From NCBI GenBank assembly GCA_028293775.1, contig JAQGOD010000372.1:1-9001 (forward strand): a stretch of DNA of 9,001 nt, in the 5' to 3' direction. A model generated the notes under the pieces. The model did not search any database, had not been told where the DNA came from, and saw nothing but the letters and a program-made list of their open reading frames with translations. Shown here piece after piece: positions 1 through 6,384 of this stretch. Both the position numbers and the translations under genes were made by a program. This DNA comes from Gammaproteobacteria bacterium (lineage in GTDB: Bacteria > Pseudomonadota > Gammaproteobacteria > Steroidobacterales > Steroidobacteraceae). Within the stretch, counting starts at the first letter, position 1, and every line of letters starts with the position of its first letter.

Positions 1-217
1 GCCCGATACGGGCGCCAATCCGAAAGAGGCGGCCGCGCTAACCTTGTCATCCGCTTTGGCACAGAGCCTATTGGGGTGGCATCCGCGCCTCGGCGTCAGT
101 GAATCTTTGGCATGGACTGCGGATTGGTATAAAGCCCATGCGCAAGGGGAGGATATGGTGGAGTTTTCGAAAGTGCAGATCGCGCGCTATCAGTCGCTGC
201 CGGCGTTGCGCGCATGA
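1..217 (+). CDS. rfbG: CDP-glucose 4,6-dehydratase, C-terminal fragment (5' end outside window)
   Basis: Frame 2 is open from the left edge to a TGA at 215-217, giving the last 71 residues of a protein. The visible tail has the layout of the C-terminus of extended-SDR sugar-nucleotide 4,6-dehydratases: a Ser/Ala helix, then LLGWHPRLGVSESLAWT and ADWYKAHAQGED, followed by QIARYQSL. This matches the usual LGW-P-R...ETV.WYK ending of RfbG. The Rossmann and catalytic motifs lie outside the window, so the call rests on this tail plus the next gene, a glucose-1-phosphate cytidylyltransferase, which is the standard partner of RfbG. Known role of the family: NAD-dependent conversion of CDP-glucose to CDP-4-keto-6-deoxyglucose in the cytoplasm. 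The stop overlaps the next start as ATGA, indicating one operon with translational coupling. Another NDP-sugar dehydratase or epimerase is a less likely alternative. Confidence 0.8.
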   Translation, partial: PDTGANPKEAAALTLSSALAQSLLGWHPRLGVSESLAWTADWYKAHAQGEDMVEFSKVQIARYQSLPALRA

Positions 218-990
218 AGTGCGTCATCCTGGCCGGCGGTAAAGGAACGCGGATCGCCGAGGAATCCAATACCCGGCCCAAGCCCATGGTGGAGATCGGC
301 ACGCGGCCCATCCTCTGGCACATCATGAAGCTATATGCGGCTTTCGGCGTGAACGAGTTCATCGTCTGCCTGGGCTATAAGGGCTACATGATCAAGGAGT
401 ATTTCGCCAACTACTTCCTGCACCAAGCTGACGTGACATTCGATATGGCGGAGAATCGCGTCCAATATCACGATTGCCGCGTCGAACCGTGGATGGTGAC
501 CCTGGTCGATACGGGCGAGGAGACCATGACCGGTGGGCGGCTGCTGCAGATCGGCAAATACCTTGAAGCCGGCGAGCCATTTTGCATGACGTATGGGGAC
601 GGCTTGTCGAATATCGATATCCGCGCAGAACTCGCCTTCCATGCCAGTCACGGACGCAAGGCCACGGTGGCTTGCGTCCGGCCTCCCGCGCGTTTCGGCC
701 GCATCGTGACCCAAGACTCCAAGGTCGTGTCGTTCGAGGAAAAGCCGACCGCCGAGGGTGGCTTCATCAACGGAGGATTCTTCATCCTCGAGCCTAGCGT
801 GCTGGAACTCATCGAGGGCCATGCCACGGTTTGGGAGAAGGAGCCCATGGAAAATTTGGCACTCGACGGCCAATTGGGCGCGTGGGTGCATCGAGGTTTC
901 TGGCAACCCATGGACACCCTGCGCGATAAACAGCATTTGAACTCTCTGTGGGAAAGCGGTGCTGCGCCGTGGAAATTGTGGGAAGGGTAG
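214..990 (+). CDS. rfbF: Glucose-1-phosphate cytidylyltransferase
   Basis: The 258-residue product has the usual length for RfbF (about 257). It makes CDP-glucose and pyrophosphate from CTP and glucose-1-phosphate, the first committed step of CDP-6-deoxyhexose synthesis. The nucleotidyltransferase signature is at residues 7-13 (AGGKGTR), followed by RPKPMVEIG at 21-29 with the conserved Lys23. The YGDG motif at 127-130 carries the presumed metal-binding Asp129. EEKP (175-178), GGFF (187-190) and GFWQPMDT (228-235) are characteristic of RfbF rather than of RmlA thymidylyltransferases. The ATG overlaps the upstream TGA as ATGA and has no clear Shine-Dalgarno sequence, so translation is probably coupled to rfbG. 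The next gene begins 7 bp after the stop. The call is secure. Confidence 0.95.
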   Translation: MKCVILAGGKGTRIAEESNTRPKPMVEIGTRPILWHIMKLYAAFGVNEFIVCLGYKGYMIKEYFANYFLHQADVTFDMAENRVQYHDCRVEPWMVTLVDTGEETMTGGRLLQIGKYLEAGEPFCMTYGDGLSNIDIRAELAFHASHGRKATVACVRPPARFGRIVTQDSKVVSFEEKPTAEGGFINGGFFILEPSVLELIEGHATVWEKEPMENLALDGQLGAWVHRGFWQPMDTLRDKQHLNSLWESGAAPWKLWEG

Positions 991-997
991 GCGCGCG

Positions 998-2245
998 ATG
1001 GTAGGGCTTGTTACCGCCTGCCGCTCCTGCGGCGGGTCGCTCACCGTGACCATGGCTGACTTAGGCCTGCAACCCGCGTCCAATGCGTTCCTCGATTCGC
1101 CGGCGGCCATCGCGCAAGAGAAACGCTACCCGTTGCGTGCCAAGGTGTGCGAAATCTGCAAGCTGGTGCAAGTGGACTACGACGTTGCGCCCGAGGAATT
1201 ATTCGGCAACTACGTCTATTTCTCATCGTATTCCGACGATTGGCTGGCGCACGCAAAAGCCTACTGCGAAATGGCGCGCTCGCGGTTTGAGCTCGGCCCT
1301 GCAAGCCTGGTGGTGGAGTTGGCGAGCAACGATGGCTACTTGCTCAAGAATTTCTTGACGATGGGTATTGCGGTGTTGGGCATCGATCCGTCCGACACGG
1401 TCGCCGCCGCCGCGGAAAAGATCGGCGTTCCGACCCTAGTGGAATTCTTCGGCGAGAATGTTGCAGAGGATTTGAAGCGTCAGGGGCGCCAAGCGGATTT
1501 GATCATCGGCAACAATGTGCTCGCCCATGTGCCGCAGCTCAACGATTTTGTCGCGGGCATCGCGCTGTTGCTGAAGCCGATGGGCAGCGTGACCATCGAA
1601 TTTCCTCATTTGCTCAAGCTCATCGAGCACGTCGAATTCGACACGATCTATCACGAGCACTACTCCTATTTCTCGCTGTACGCCATCGAGCAGGTTTTCA
1701 GCCGCCATCACCTGCGTATCTACGAAGTGCAGCGCCTGGCGACGCACGGCGGCTCGCTGCGCATATTCGCCTCGCACGCGAGCCGCTCCGACCTCAAGGA
1801 CAGTGAGGTCCTGCGCGCGGTGCGCGCGGAGGAGAGCGCGGCGGGACTTTCCGGCCTCCCCGTATACCAGCAATTCGCGCAGCGTGTATCCGAGTGCCGC
1901 GATACCTTGCTCGAATTCTTGGCGGGCGCGAAGCGTGAAGGCAAGCGTGTCGCCGCCTACGGAGCCGCGGCCAAGGGCAACACCTTGCTGAATTTTTGCC
2001 GTGTGACGCCGCAGGATATTCCCTTCGTGGCCGACCGAAATCCGCATAAGCAGAAAAAATTGCTGCCCGGCACCCACATTCCGGTGGTCTCGCCGGAGGA
2101 GTTGCTGCAGGCAAAGCCGGATTATGTGTTGATCTTGCCGTGGAATCTCCAAGAAGAGATTCGTTCGCAGCTCCGGGGAATAGATGCCTGGGGCGGCCGG
2201 TTCGTCACGCCGGTGCCGTCCGTTCGCGTCTATCCTCGAGCATGA
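998..2245 (+). CDS. SAM-dependent sugar C-methyltransferase (TylC3/NovU-like)
   Basis: The product has 415 residues, the usual length for NDP-4-ketosugar C-methyltransferases. The N-terminal zinc-binding domain shows two Cys pairs, Cys8/Cys11 and Cys51/Cys54. The central Rossmann domain has SAM motif I at 106-113 (VELASNDG), then LGIDPS at 127-132 and GNNVLAHV at 171-178. The highly conserved YHEHYSYFSL block at 218-227 holds the His residues that in TcaB9/TylC3-type enzymes act in C3 deprotonation. The C-terminal C-methyltransferase domain has the hallmark AAYGAAAKGNTLLNF at 319-333. Family knowledge gives transfer of a methyl group from SAM to C3 of a 4-keto-6-deoxy sugar nucleotide. The likely substrate here is CDP-4-keto-6-deoxyglucose, by context. 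I chose the ATG at 998 because GGAAGGG at 981-987 precedes it and it leaves MVGLVTACRSC as a normal start. An in-frame GTG at 959 would overlap rfbF by 32 bases and add 13 unconserved residues. The stop overlaps the next start as ATGA. Confidence 0.9.
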   Translation: MVGLVTACRSCGGSLTVTMADLGLQPASNAFLDSPAAIAQEKRYPLRAKVCEICKLVQVDYDVAPEELFGNYVYFSSYSDDWLAHAKAYCEMARSRFELGPASLVVELASNDGYLLKNFLTMGIAVLGIDPSDTVAAAAEKIGVPTLVEFFGENVAEDLKRQGRQADLIIGNNVLAHVPQLNDFVAGIALLLKPMGSVTIEFPHLLKLIEHVEFDTIYHEHYSYFSLYAIEQVFSRHHLRIYEVQRLATHGGSLRIFASHASRSDLKDSEVLRAVRAEESAAGLSGLPVYQQFAQRVSECRDTLLEFLAGAKREGKRVAAYGAAAKGNTLLNFCRVTPQDIPFVADRNPHKQKKLLPGTHIPVVSPEELLQAKPDYVLILPWNLQEEIRSQLRGIDAWGGRFVTPVPSVRVYPRA

Positions 2246-2784
2246 TTTTTACCGAATCACCGCTGCCCGGCGCGTTTCTGATCGACCTGGAGCGAAATAG
2301 CGATGAGCGCGGCTTTTTCGCACGAGCCTATAGCTCGCAAGAATTCGCAGCGCAGGGCCTCGAACTTATGCTTAACCAATGCAGCGTGTCGTACAACACC
2401 TGCAAAGGGACGTTGCGCGGCATGCACTATCAAAGCGCGCCGCATGAAGAACACAAGCTGGTGCGTTGTACCGCCGGAGCGATTTTCGATGTCATCGTCG
2501 ATGTCAGGCCTAGGTCGTCCAACTATCGGCGCTGGTTCGGCACGGAACTCACGGCGCAGAACCGGCGCTCCTTATTCGTTCCGCCGGGATTCGCGCATGG
2601 TTTCATCACCTTGAGCGATGATGCGGAGGTGTATTACATGATCTCGGTGCCGCACGCTCCGCAACATGCGCACGGATTCCGCTGGAACGACCCTGCATTC
2701 GCCATCGAGTGGCCGCTCGCCCCCAAAGTGATCTCACCGCGCGATGCCGCCTATCCCTTGCTGGACATGCCGGCCTCTCGGTGA
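2242..2784 (+). CDS. rfbC: RmlC-family NDP-4-keto-6-deoxyhexose epimerase
   Basis: The product has 180 residues, typical for RmlC cupin epimerases (about 180-185). Visible family features are DERGFFARAYS (21-31), RGMHYQ (59-64) with the presumed catalytic base His62, Lys72, the VPPGFAHGF block (113-121), the RWND-P-IEWP block (147-158), and ISPRD (164-168), whose Asp168 would complete the His-Asp dyad. The second catalytic residue is odd. Six residues after Tyr132, where the family usually has a Tyr acting as general acid, there is His138 (in YMISVPH). The enzyme may therefore epimerise only one centre. The start is the ATG at 2242, which overlaps the upstream stop and gives the normal N-terminus; in-frame codons further upstream lie inside the methyltransferase gene. 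In dTDP-rhamnose synthesis RmlC acts at C3 and C5. The substrate here is inferred to be a CDP-linked 4-ketosugar. The symbol marks the family, not rhamnose synthesis. Confidence 0.85.
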   Translation: MIFTESPLPGAFLIDLERNSDERGFFARAYSSQEFAAQGLELMLNQCSVSYNTCKGTLRGMHYQSAPHEEHKLVRCTAGAIFDVIVDVRPRSSNYRRWFGTELTAQNRRSLFVPPGFAHGFITLSDDAEVYYMISVPHAPQHAHGFRWNDPAFAIEWPLAPKVISPRDAAYPLLDMPASR

Positions 2785-3728
2785 GTTCGCCGAGGCGCGT
2801 GCTGGTGACCGGCGCCGGCGGCTTCATCGGCCGGTGGAGCATTGAGCCGCTGCTCGAGCTTGGGTACGAGGTGCACGCCGTACTCGCTTCGCCTCGCCGC
2901 GTGGAACACTTGCCCGACGCCATGGTTCACATCGCCAACTTGCTCGACGAGTCGGACATCGATGCGTTGCTCGGCCGCGTCGCACCGACGCACTTGCTGC
3001 ACTTTGCCTGGATCGCGACGCCGGGCGTGTATTGGCAAAGCGCGGAGAATTCTCGCTGGGCCACCGCCGGGGAGTATTTGCTGCATCGTTTCCGCGCGCA
3101 CGGCGGAATACGCGCCGTGATGGCGGGCAGCTGCGTGGAGTACGACTGGTCGAAGGTGAGCGTGTGCGATGAGCGTCTTAGTCCCCTGGCCGATAGCGGC
3201 GTAACGGCCTTGAGTCCGTATGCGGCCGGCAAGCTGGCGCTGCAAAGGGCGGCGGCGGCATTTTCAAGCCGGGAACAGCTATCGGCTGCGTGGGGGCGTA
3301 TCTTTTTTCAGTATGGACCCTATGAGCATCCCGAGCGCTTGGTGGCATCGGTCATCCGGCATTTACTCATGAATCAACCGGCGCTATGCACGCATGGCCG
3401 GCAAATTCGCAGCTTCCTTCATGTAGCCGATGTCGGCGCTGCCTTTGCCAAACTGCTCGATAGCGAGGTTCAAGGACCGGTCAACGTGGGCTCTGATGAA
3501 AGAACCTCCCTGGCGGATTTGATCCAAAGCATCGCGCATCGGATTGGCCGGCCCGATTTGGTTCGTCTCGGTGCCCGCAGCGCACCTGCCGCGGAGCCTT
3601 CGATTCTGATACCCGATGTCCGCCGCCTTCGCGATGAGCTGGGATGGCAGCCTCGATTCACATTGAGCGAGGGGCTGGCCGATACAATCGCGTGGTGGCG
3701 CGGTCAGCTCGCGCTGAAGCGAGCATGA
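2781..3728 (+). CDS. NAD(P)-dependent extended-SDR sugar-nucleotide reductase/epimerase
   Basis: The product has 315 residues, a usual length for extended short-chain dehydrogenases acting on NDP-sugars. The N-terminal Rossmann motif TGAGGFIG is at residues 10-17. The catalytic triad is visible as Ser117 (in AGSCVEY) with Tyr147 and Lys151 (YAAGK). FFQYGP (175-180), the GRQIRSFLHVADV segment (206-218) and NVGSDE (235-240) are typical substrate-domain motifs of this family. The ending, LGWQPRFTLSEGL, is the normal extended-SDR tail. The start is GTG at 2781, overlapping the rfbC stop as GTGA; an in-frame upstream start at 2709 would add 24 residues ahead of the Rossmann strand and is unlikely. 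As the last sugar gene in the cluster it most plausibly reduces the 4-keto group of the modified CDP-sugar. The exact substrate and stereochemistry cannot be read from the sequence, and a 4-epimerase or dehydratase is possible. Confidence 0.85.
   Translation: MSSPRRVLVTGAGGFIGRWSIEPLLELGYEVHAVLASPRRVEHLPDAMVHIANLLDESDIDALLGRVAPTHLLHFAWIATPGVYWQSAENSRWATAGEYLLHRFRAHGGIRAVMAGSCVEYDWSKVSVCDERLSPLADSGVTALSPYAAGKLALQRAAAAFSSREQLSAAWGRIFFQYGPYEHPERLVASVIRHLLMNQPALCTHGRQIRSFLHVADVGAAFAKLLDSEVQGPVNVGSDERTSLADLIQSIAHRIGRPDLVRLGARSAPAAEPSILIPDVRRLRDELGWQPRFTLSEGLADTIAWWRGQLALKRA
3707..3724 (+). promoter_or_regulatory. Hairpin abutting the DUF2231 start codon
   Basis: GCTCGC (3707-3712) and GCGAGC (3719-3724) form a perfect 6-bp stem with a 6-base loop, ending directly before the ATG at 3725. 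In mRNA it would cover the ribosome-binding region. The start would then depend on ribosomes finishing the upstream gene, in line with the ATGA overlap. The hairpin is seen; the regulatory role is inferred. Confidence 0.35.
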
Positions 3729-4204
3729 ACGCCCATCCGGCGATCGTGCATTTTCCGCTGGCGCTCATCTTGATTGCGGCTCCGCTATTGCTCGCGGCAC
3801 GGCTGCTGCGCAGCGAACGTTTCGCCTCATCCGCAGCCATTGTCGGCACTTGGAACTTGTGTCTCGGTACCGCAGCCGCGCTCCTCGCCCTCGCGACTGG
3901 TCTTGCAGCGGTGCTTGACTTGGATGTCGGCGCCGCTGCCCGTGAGGCGATCGCTTTGCACATGAAATGGGCGATGTTTACCACGCTGGTATTGGTGCTC
4001 TTGGGTGTCTGGCGAGGCGCAGGCACTGCGCAACAATCGCGCCCCTCGTGGCTGTTCCTCATCGTGCTCTTCGCGGCAAGCGCGGCGCTGGTGATGACAG
4101 GGTATCGCGGCGCGCGAAACGTGTACGAATTTGGCGTCGGCGTAAAACCAACCGCCGTGCGGCCCGAGCCGCCGCACGGCGATCGCAGCGGACCTACGCC
4201 TTAA
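3725..4204 (+). CDS. DUF2231 four-TM membrane protein
   Basis: The product is a 159-residue hydrophobic protein beginning MNAHPAIVHFPLALIL. This is the signature start of DUF2231 proteins (HP-x-VHFP), with His4 and His9 at the cytoplasm-membrane edge. Four membrane segments can be picked out at roughly residues 10-28, 38-64, 82-96 and 109-126, followed by GYRGARNVYEFGVGV, also family-like, and a Pro-rich polar tail. The function of the family is not established. The ATG at 3725 overlaps the SDR gene stop as ATGA, so it is co-transcribed with the sugar operon although no link to sugar metabolism is evident. A 6-bp hairpin (3707-3724) ends directly at the start codon. The in-frame start at 3644 lies inside the SDR gene and would put a charged stretch before the conserved N-terminus. 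The stop overlaps the convergent lipoprotein gene in TTAA. Confidence 0.85.
   Translation: MNAHPAIVHFPLALILIAAPLLLAARLLRSERFASSAAIVGTWNLCLGTAAALLALATGLAAVLDLDVGAAAREAIALHMKWAMFTTLVLVLLGVWRGAGTAQQSRPSWLFLIVLFAASAALVMTGYRGARNVYEFGVGVKPTAVRPEPPHGDRSGPTP
4153..4181 (-). terminator. Possible intrinsic terminator of the DUF4382 gene, inside the DUF2231 CDS
   Basis: Positions 4153-4163 and 4171-4181 form a perfect 11-bp GC-rich stem with a 7-base loop (4164-4170). Read on the minus strand, the stem begins 19 bases beyond the DUF4382 stop codon and is followed by GTTGGTTTT. This resembles a rho-independent terminator with a short, displaced T run. On the plus strand no T run follows, so it is less likely to terminate the sugar operon, though it could stabilise that mRNA's 3' end. 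The sequence also encodes the Pro-rich tail of the DUF2231 protein. Confidence 0.45.
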
Positions 4205-6150
4205 GCCGCGGGCAAGTCTCCGGTGTAGTACGCCAAGATGTAAGCCTTGATCGAGCCGTCTGCCTGGGGCACGCCATACACTCCGACCGGTTTACCGGCT
4301 GCGAGCCCGCTCGTCAGTGCCGCAAGTCCGCTGGCGGTGCTGACGTCGAGTGGGCTGATGGTCAGCACCCCACCGGTCATATCGACTTGGTAGACCAAGG
4401 TGGCGCTTCCCGATGTCGAGTTGACCTGTACGGAAGGCGCGTTGGTGCCGCCGGCAACGCTCATGGTGAATGCATTGCCCACGAGTCCCGTGGCGACCAC
4501 CCCCAGCGGCAGCAGGGAAGGCGTGAGAACGGTTGCTGCGGCGGACCAGCCATTGGCATGAGCCGGATCGCTCCAGGTGGCGAAGCTGACAGCGCGCGAA
4601 GGCACTGCGCCCACCGTGCCGCCGAAGTTCACGCTGCCGTTGGTGGCCGCGATAAATTCGCTGATGGCGTTCGAACCGCTGCTGATCACGGTCGGAAAGG
4701 CGAAATTCCACCACTTATAGCCGGCAATCGGATTGCCCATGGCATCCGTGCCGTTCGCAGTTGCGGAGTCGATGTAGGGCAAAGTGATCGAGTAGTCATC
4801 GCTTGCAGTCCTGAACACACGCGAGTAAGTAAATCCCGTCATGTCGGCCGCCGAGATCTTACCGTCGTATTTGGCGACTTCGATATCGATGCTCTGCGCG
4901 ACCAGGGGCACGGCCAATGGGTCCACGACATTGGCATGGACCTTGAAGCCGCGCACTAAATCGTGGTTTGCAAGAAACGCGGTTCCAGTGGCAATCGGTG
5001 CGGCATCGGCAAGCGCATTGTCCGGTTGCCGGAAGAAGAATTGCGTGTTGCCGTCGACCACGAGATCCACGCCTCGGCCGGACTCGTTCGAGACGGTTAC
5101 CACGTTGGCGCCGGTGTTGACATGCAGCACATGCCCTTCAGGGCTCAGCCACACGTTATTGAACTGCGCGCTCGCCCATATGCGGGTCGCGACAAGCGTG
5201 CCGTTTTCTTGATAGCGAGCGGCAATGCGCACCGATTTGCCCGCCAGCGCTGCCTCTTGAGAGAAGTCCTTGATCACGGTATGCGTTTTCGCATCCACAT
5301 CGTAAAGGATCGTGCCGTTAGCGTTGTCCGCAAGAATTTGCAGAGACTGCGCGGTGGCCGTTGCAGTTTCAGGGCTGACGGCCGGAACGGTGGGAAATTC
5401 TTTGGTGATGGTGATGCTGGAATTATCGCTCGCGATCGCCGTCACAGCGCCGTAAGCATGCCGCAGGACCAAGCGAGATAAATCATGCGGCGGATGATTG
5501 CGCACCGGGCCGTTGAAGTTCACGGCCCACTGCACCGTGCCTGCACCCGGCGGCACGTGACCCACGATGAAAGCGGGGTGATCTAAGTCGAATTCAAGGT
5601 TCAGCGCATTGTTTCGGCTTGCGCTCACCACCAGCGTCGAATCGAAGCTGACGTTGATGGGAACCGTGAGATTCGGCGAAGTCCCTTGGCTATGTTGAAT
5701 CTGTATTTGTGAAGCGGGAATCGTAGCGCCGGCGGCTACCCCGAAGCCGACCTCCGGATCGGCTGCCACCGTCAGCACGATATCGCCGGCATTAGCGCTT
5801 AACGTCAGCACAGCGGCGGTATAGCTCCCGGTCGGCACGGTGACGTTGCCGAGAATTTCCGCGATTTGATCAAGTTGTGCGAGGTTTACCATCGGTGCCG
5901 GGGAGGGCGCCGTATAGACCGTGACATTGCTGCCGCCGCCTTGCGGCGCGAGCGCGATCGACAGAATCTTCACGCCGATCGTGGCCCAGTCTTCGTTGGA
6001 CGCATCGCTGACCAACACCGACATGGGCGCACTTTGCGGTGCGGTGTTTACCGGCGGGTTCATGGAACTTCCGCTCGATCCGCCGCCGCAGGCGGCGAGC
6101 ACCGCGCCGGCAAGGCTGATCGCAAACAATGAGGTCTTATTCGAGACCAT
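4201..6150 (-). CDS. DUF4382-domain lipoprotein, 649 aa
   Basis: The product starts with a lipoprotein signal peptide: MVSNKTSLFAISLAG, then the lipobox LAAC with Cys21, then a Gly/Ser-rich linker (22-40). It is probably anchored in the outer membrane. Residues about 43-210 resemble DUF4382: SVLVSDASNEDWATIGVKI, then a conserved spacing to VNLAQL and VPTGSYTAAVLTL. After that come two stretches resembling beta-rich DUF5666-type repeats, near 232-330 (AYGAVTAIASDNSSITIT) and 337-430 (EGHVLHVNTGANVVTVSNE). The remaining 220 residues are Ala/Gly/Thr/Ser-rich with no family I recognise. The function of DUF4382 proteins is not established. Proteins of this layout are common in proteobacteria, and no enzyme motif is visible. 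The ATG at 6150-6148 is preceded by a clear AGGAG. The large open frames on the opposite strand here are shadows. Confidence 0.85.
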   Translation of the reverse strand: MVSNKTSLFAISLAGAVLAACGGGSSGSSMNPPVNTAPQSAPMSVLVSDASNEDWATIGVKILSIALAPQGGGSNVTVYTAPSPAPMVNLAQLDQIAEILGNVTVPTGSYTAAVLTLSANAGDIVLTVAADPEVGFGVAAGATIPASQIQIQHSQGTSPNLTVPINVSFDSTLVVSASRNNALNLEFDLDHPAFIVGHVPPGAGTVQWAVNFNGPVRNHPPHDLSRLVLRHAYGAVTAIASDNSSITITKEFPTVPAVSPETATATAQSLQILADNANGTILYDVDAKTHTVIKDFSQEAALAGKSVRIAARYQENGTLVATRIWASAQFNNVWLSPEGHVLHVNTGANVVTVSNESGRGVDLVVDGNTQFFFRQPDNALADAAPIATGTAFLANHDLVRGFKVHANVVDPLAVPLVAQSIDIEVAKYDGKISAADMTGFTYSRVFRTASDDYSITLPYIDSATANGTDAMGNPIAGYKWWNFAFPTVISSGSNAISEFIAATNGSVNFGGTVGAVPSRAVSFATWSDPAHANGWSAAATVLTPSLLPLGVVATGLVGNAFTMSVAGGTNAPSVQVNSTSGSATLVYQVDMTGGVLTISPLDVSTASGLAALTSGLAAGKPVGVYGVPQADGSIKAYILAYYTGDLPAA

Positions 6151-6384
6151 GATGGCTTCTCCTCTGTTTAACCATATTCTTGTGATCTGTGCGCAGTGTC
6201 TGCGCCACTTGCGTGTATCAACGCTGCGTGGAGGTGCGGGTTGACAGGCAGGGTTCAGCGGGGGTTACGCCATATCCGCGAGCGCGTGATGCCAGTCACA
6301 CTTTTGAGGAGACGGAGCGTGCGTTGCTCACAATCGTGCGGGCAAGCGCCGCGCTATCGTGCGCGGTGAGCAACAGGAGTTCCT
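6151..6384. promoter_or_regulatory. Divergent intergenic region between two lipoprotein genes
   Basis: This 234-bp non-coding stretch must hold the promoters of both flanking lipoprotein genes. A Shine-Dalgarno AGGAG for the minus-strand gene lies at 6159-6163 (plus-strand CTCCT), 8 bases from its ATG. A perfect palindrome with a 3-base centre, GCGCAGTGTCTGCGC, sits at 6191-6205, 41-55 bases upstream of the same start, and could be an operator. For the plus-strand gene a consensus -35 hexamer TTGACA is at 6241-6246, but the -10 at the proper spacing (GTTACG or TTACGC) is poor. Shine-Dalgarno AGGAG for that gene is at 6375-6379. Promoter assignments are tentative. Confidence 0.5.
6323..6374 (+). 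repeat. 9-bp inverted repeat enclosing an 8-bp direct repeat in a 5' leader
   Basis: GTTGCTCAC (6323-6331) and GTGAGCAAC (6366-6374) are perfect inverted copies separated by 34 bases. Inside the loop ATCGTGCG occurs twice (6333-6340 and 6356-6363). The right arm ends one base before the Shine-Dalgarno AGGAG (6375-6379) of the small lipoprotein gene. In RNA this would form a long-looped hairpin beside the ribosome-binding site; in DNA it could be a repressor site. The repeats are seen directly; function is inferred. Confidence 0.55.

Noticed and set aside
959..997. Upstream GTG start for the methyltransferase
   Set aside because: It would overlap rfbF by 32 bases and add 13 unconserved residues; the ATG at 998 has GGAAGGG at a workable distance.
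331..1110. Long minus-strand open frame of 259 codons opposite rfbF
   Set aside because: It lies antisense to a certain rfbF gene and its product resembles no protein family; a typical GC-rich shadow.
1436..2152. Minus-strand open frame of 238 codons opposite the methyltransferase
   Set aside because: Antisense to well-conserved methyltransferase motifs, with His/Gln/Arg-rich shadow composition and no domain.
3967..4959. Plus-strand open frame of 330 codons crossing the DUF2231 and DUF4382 genes
   Set aside because: It overlaps two supported genes, has no initiation site, and its product is Arg/His/Gly-rich as expected from a reversed coding strand.
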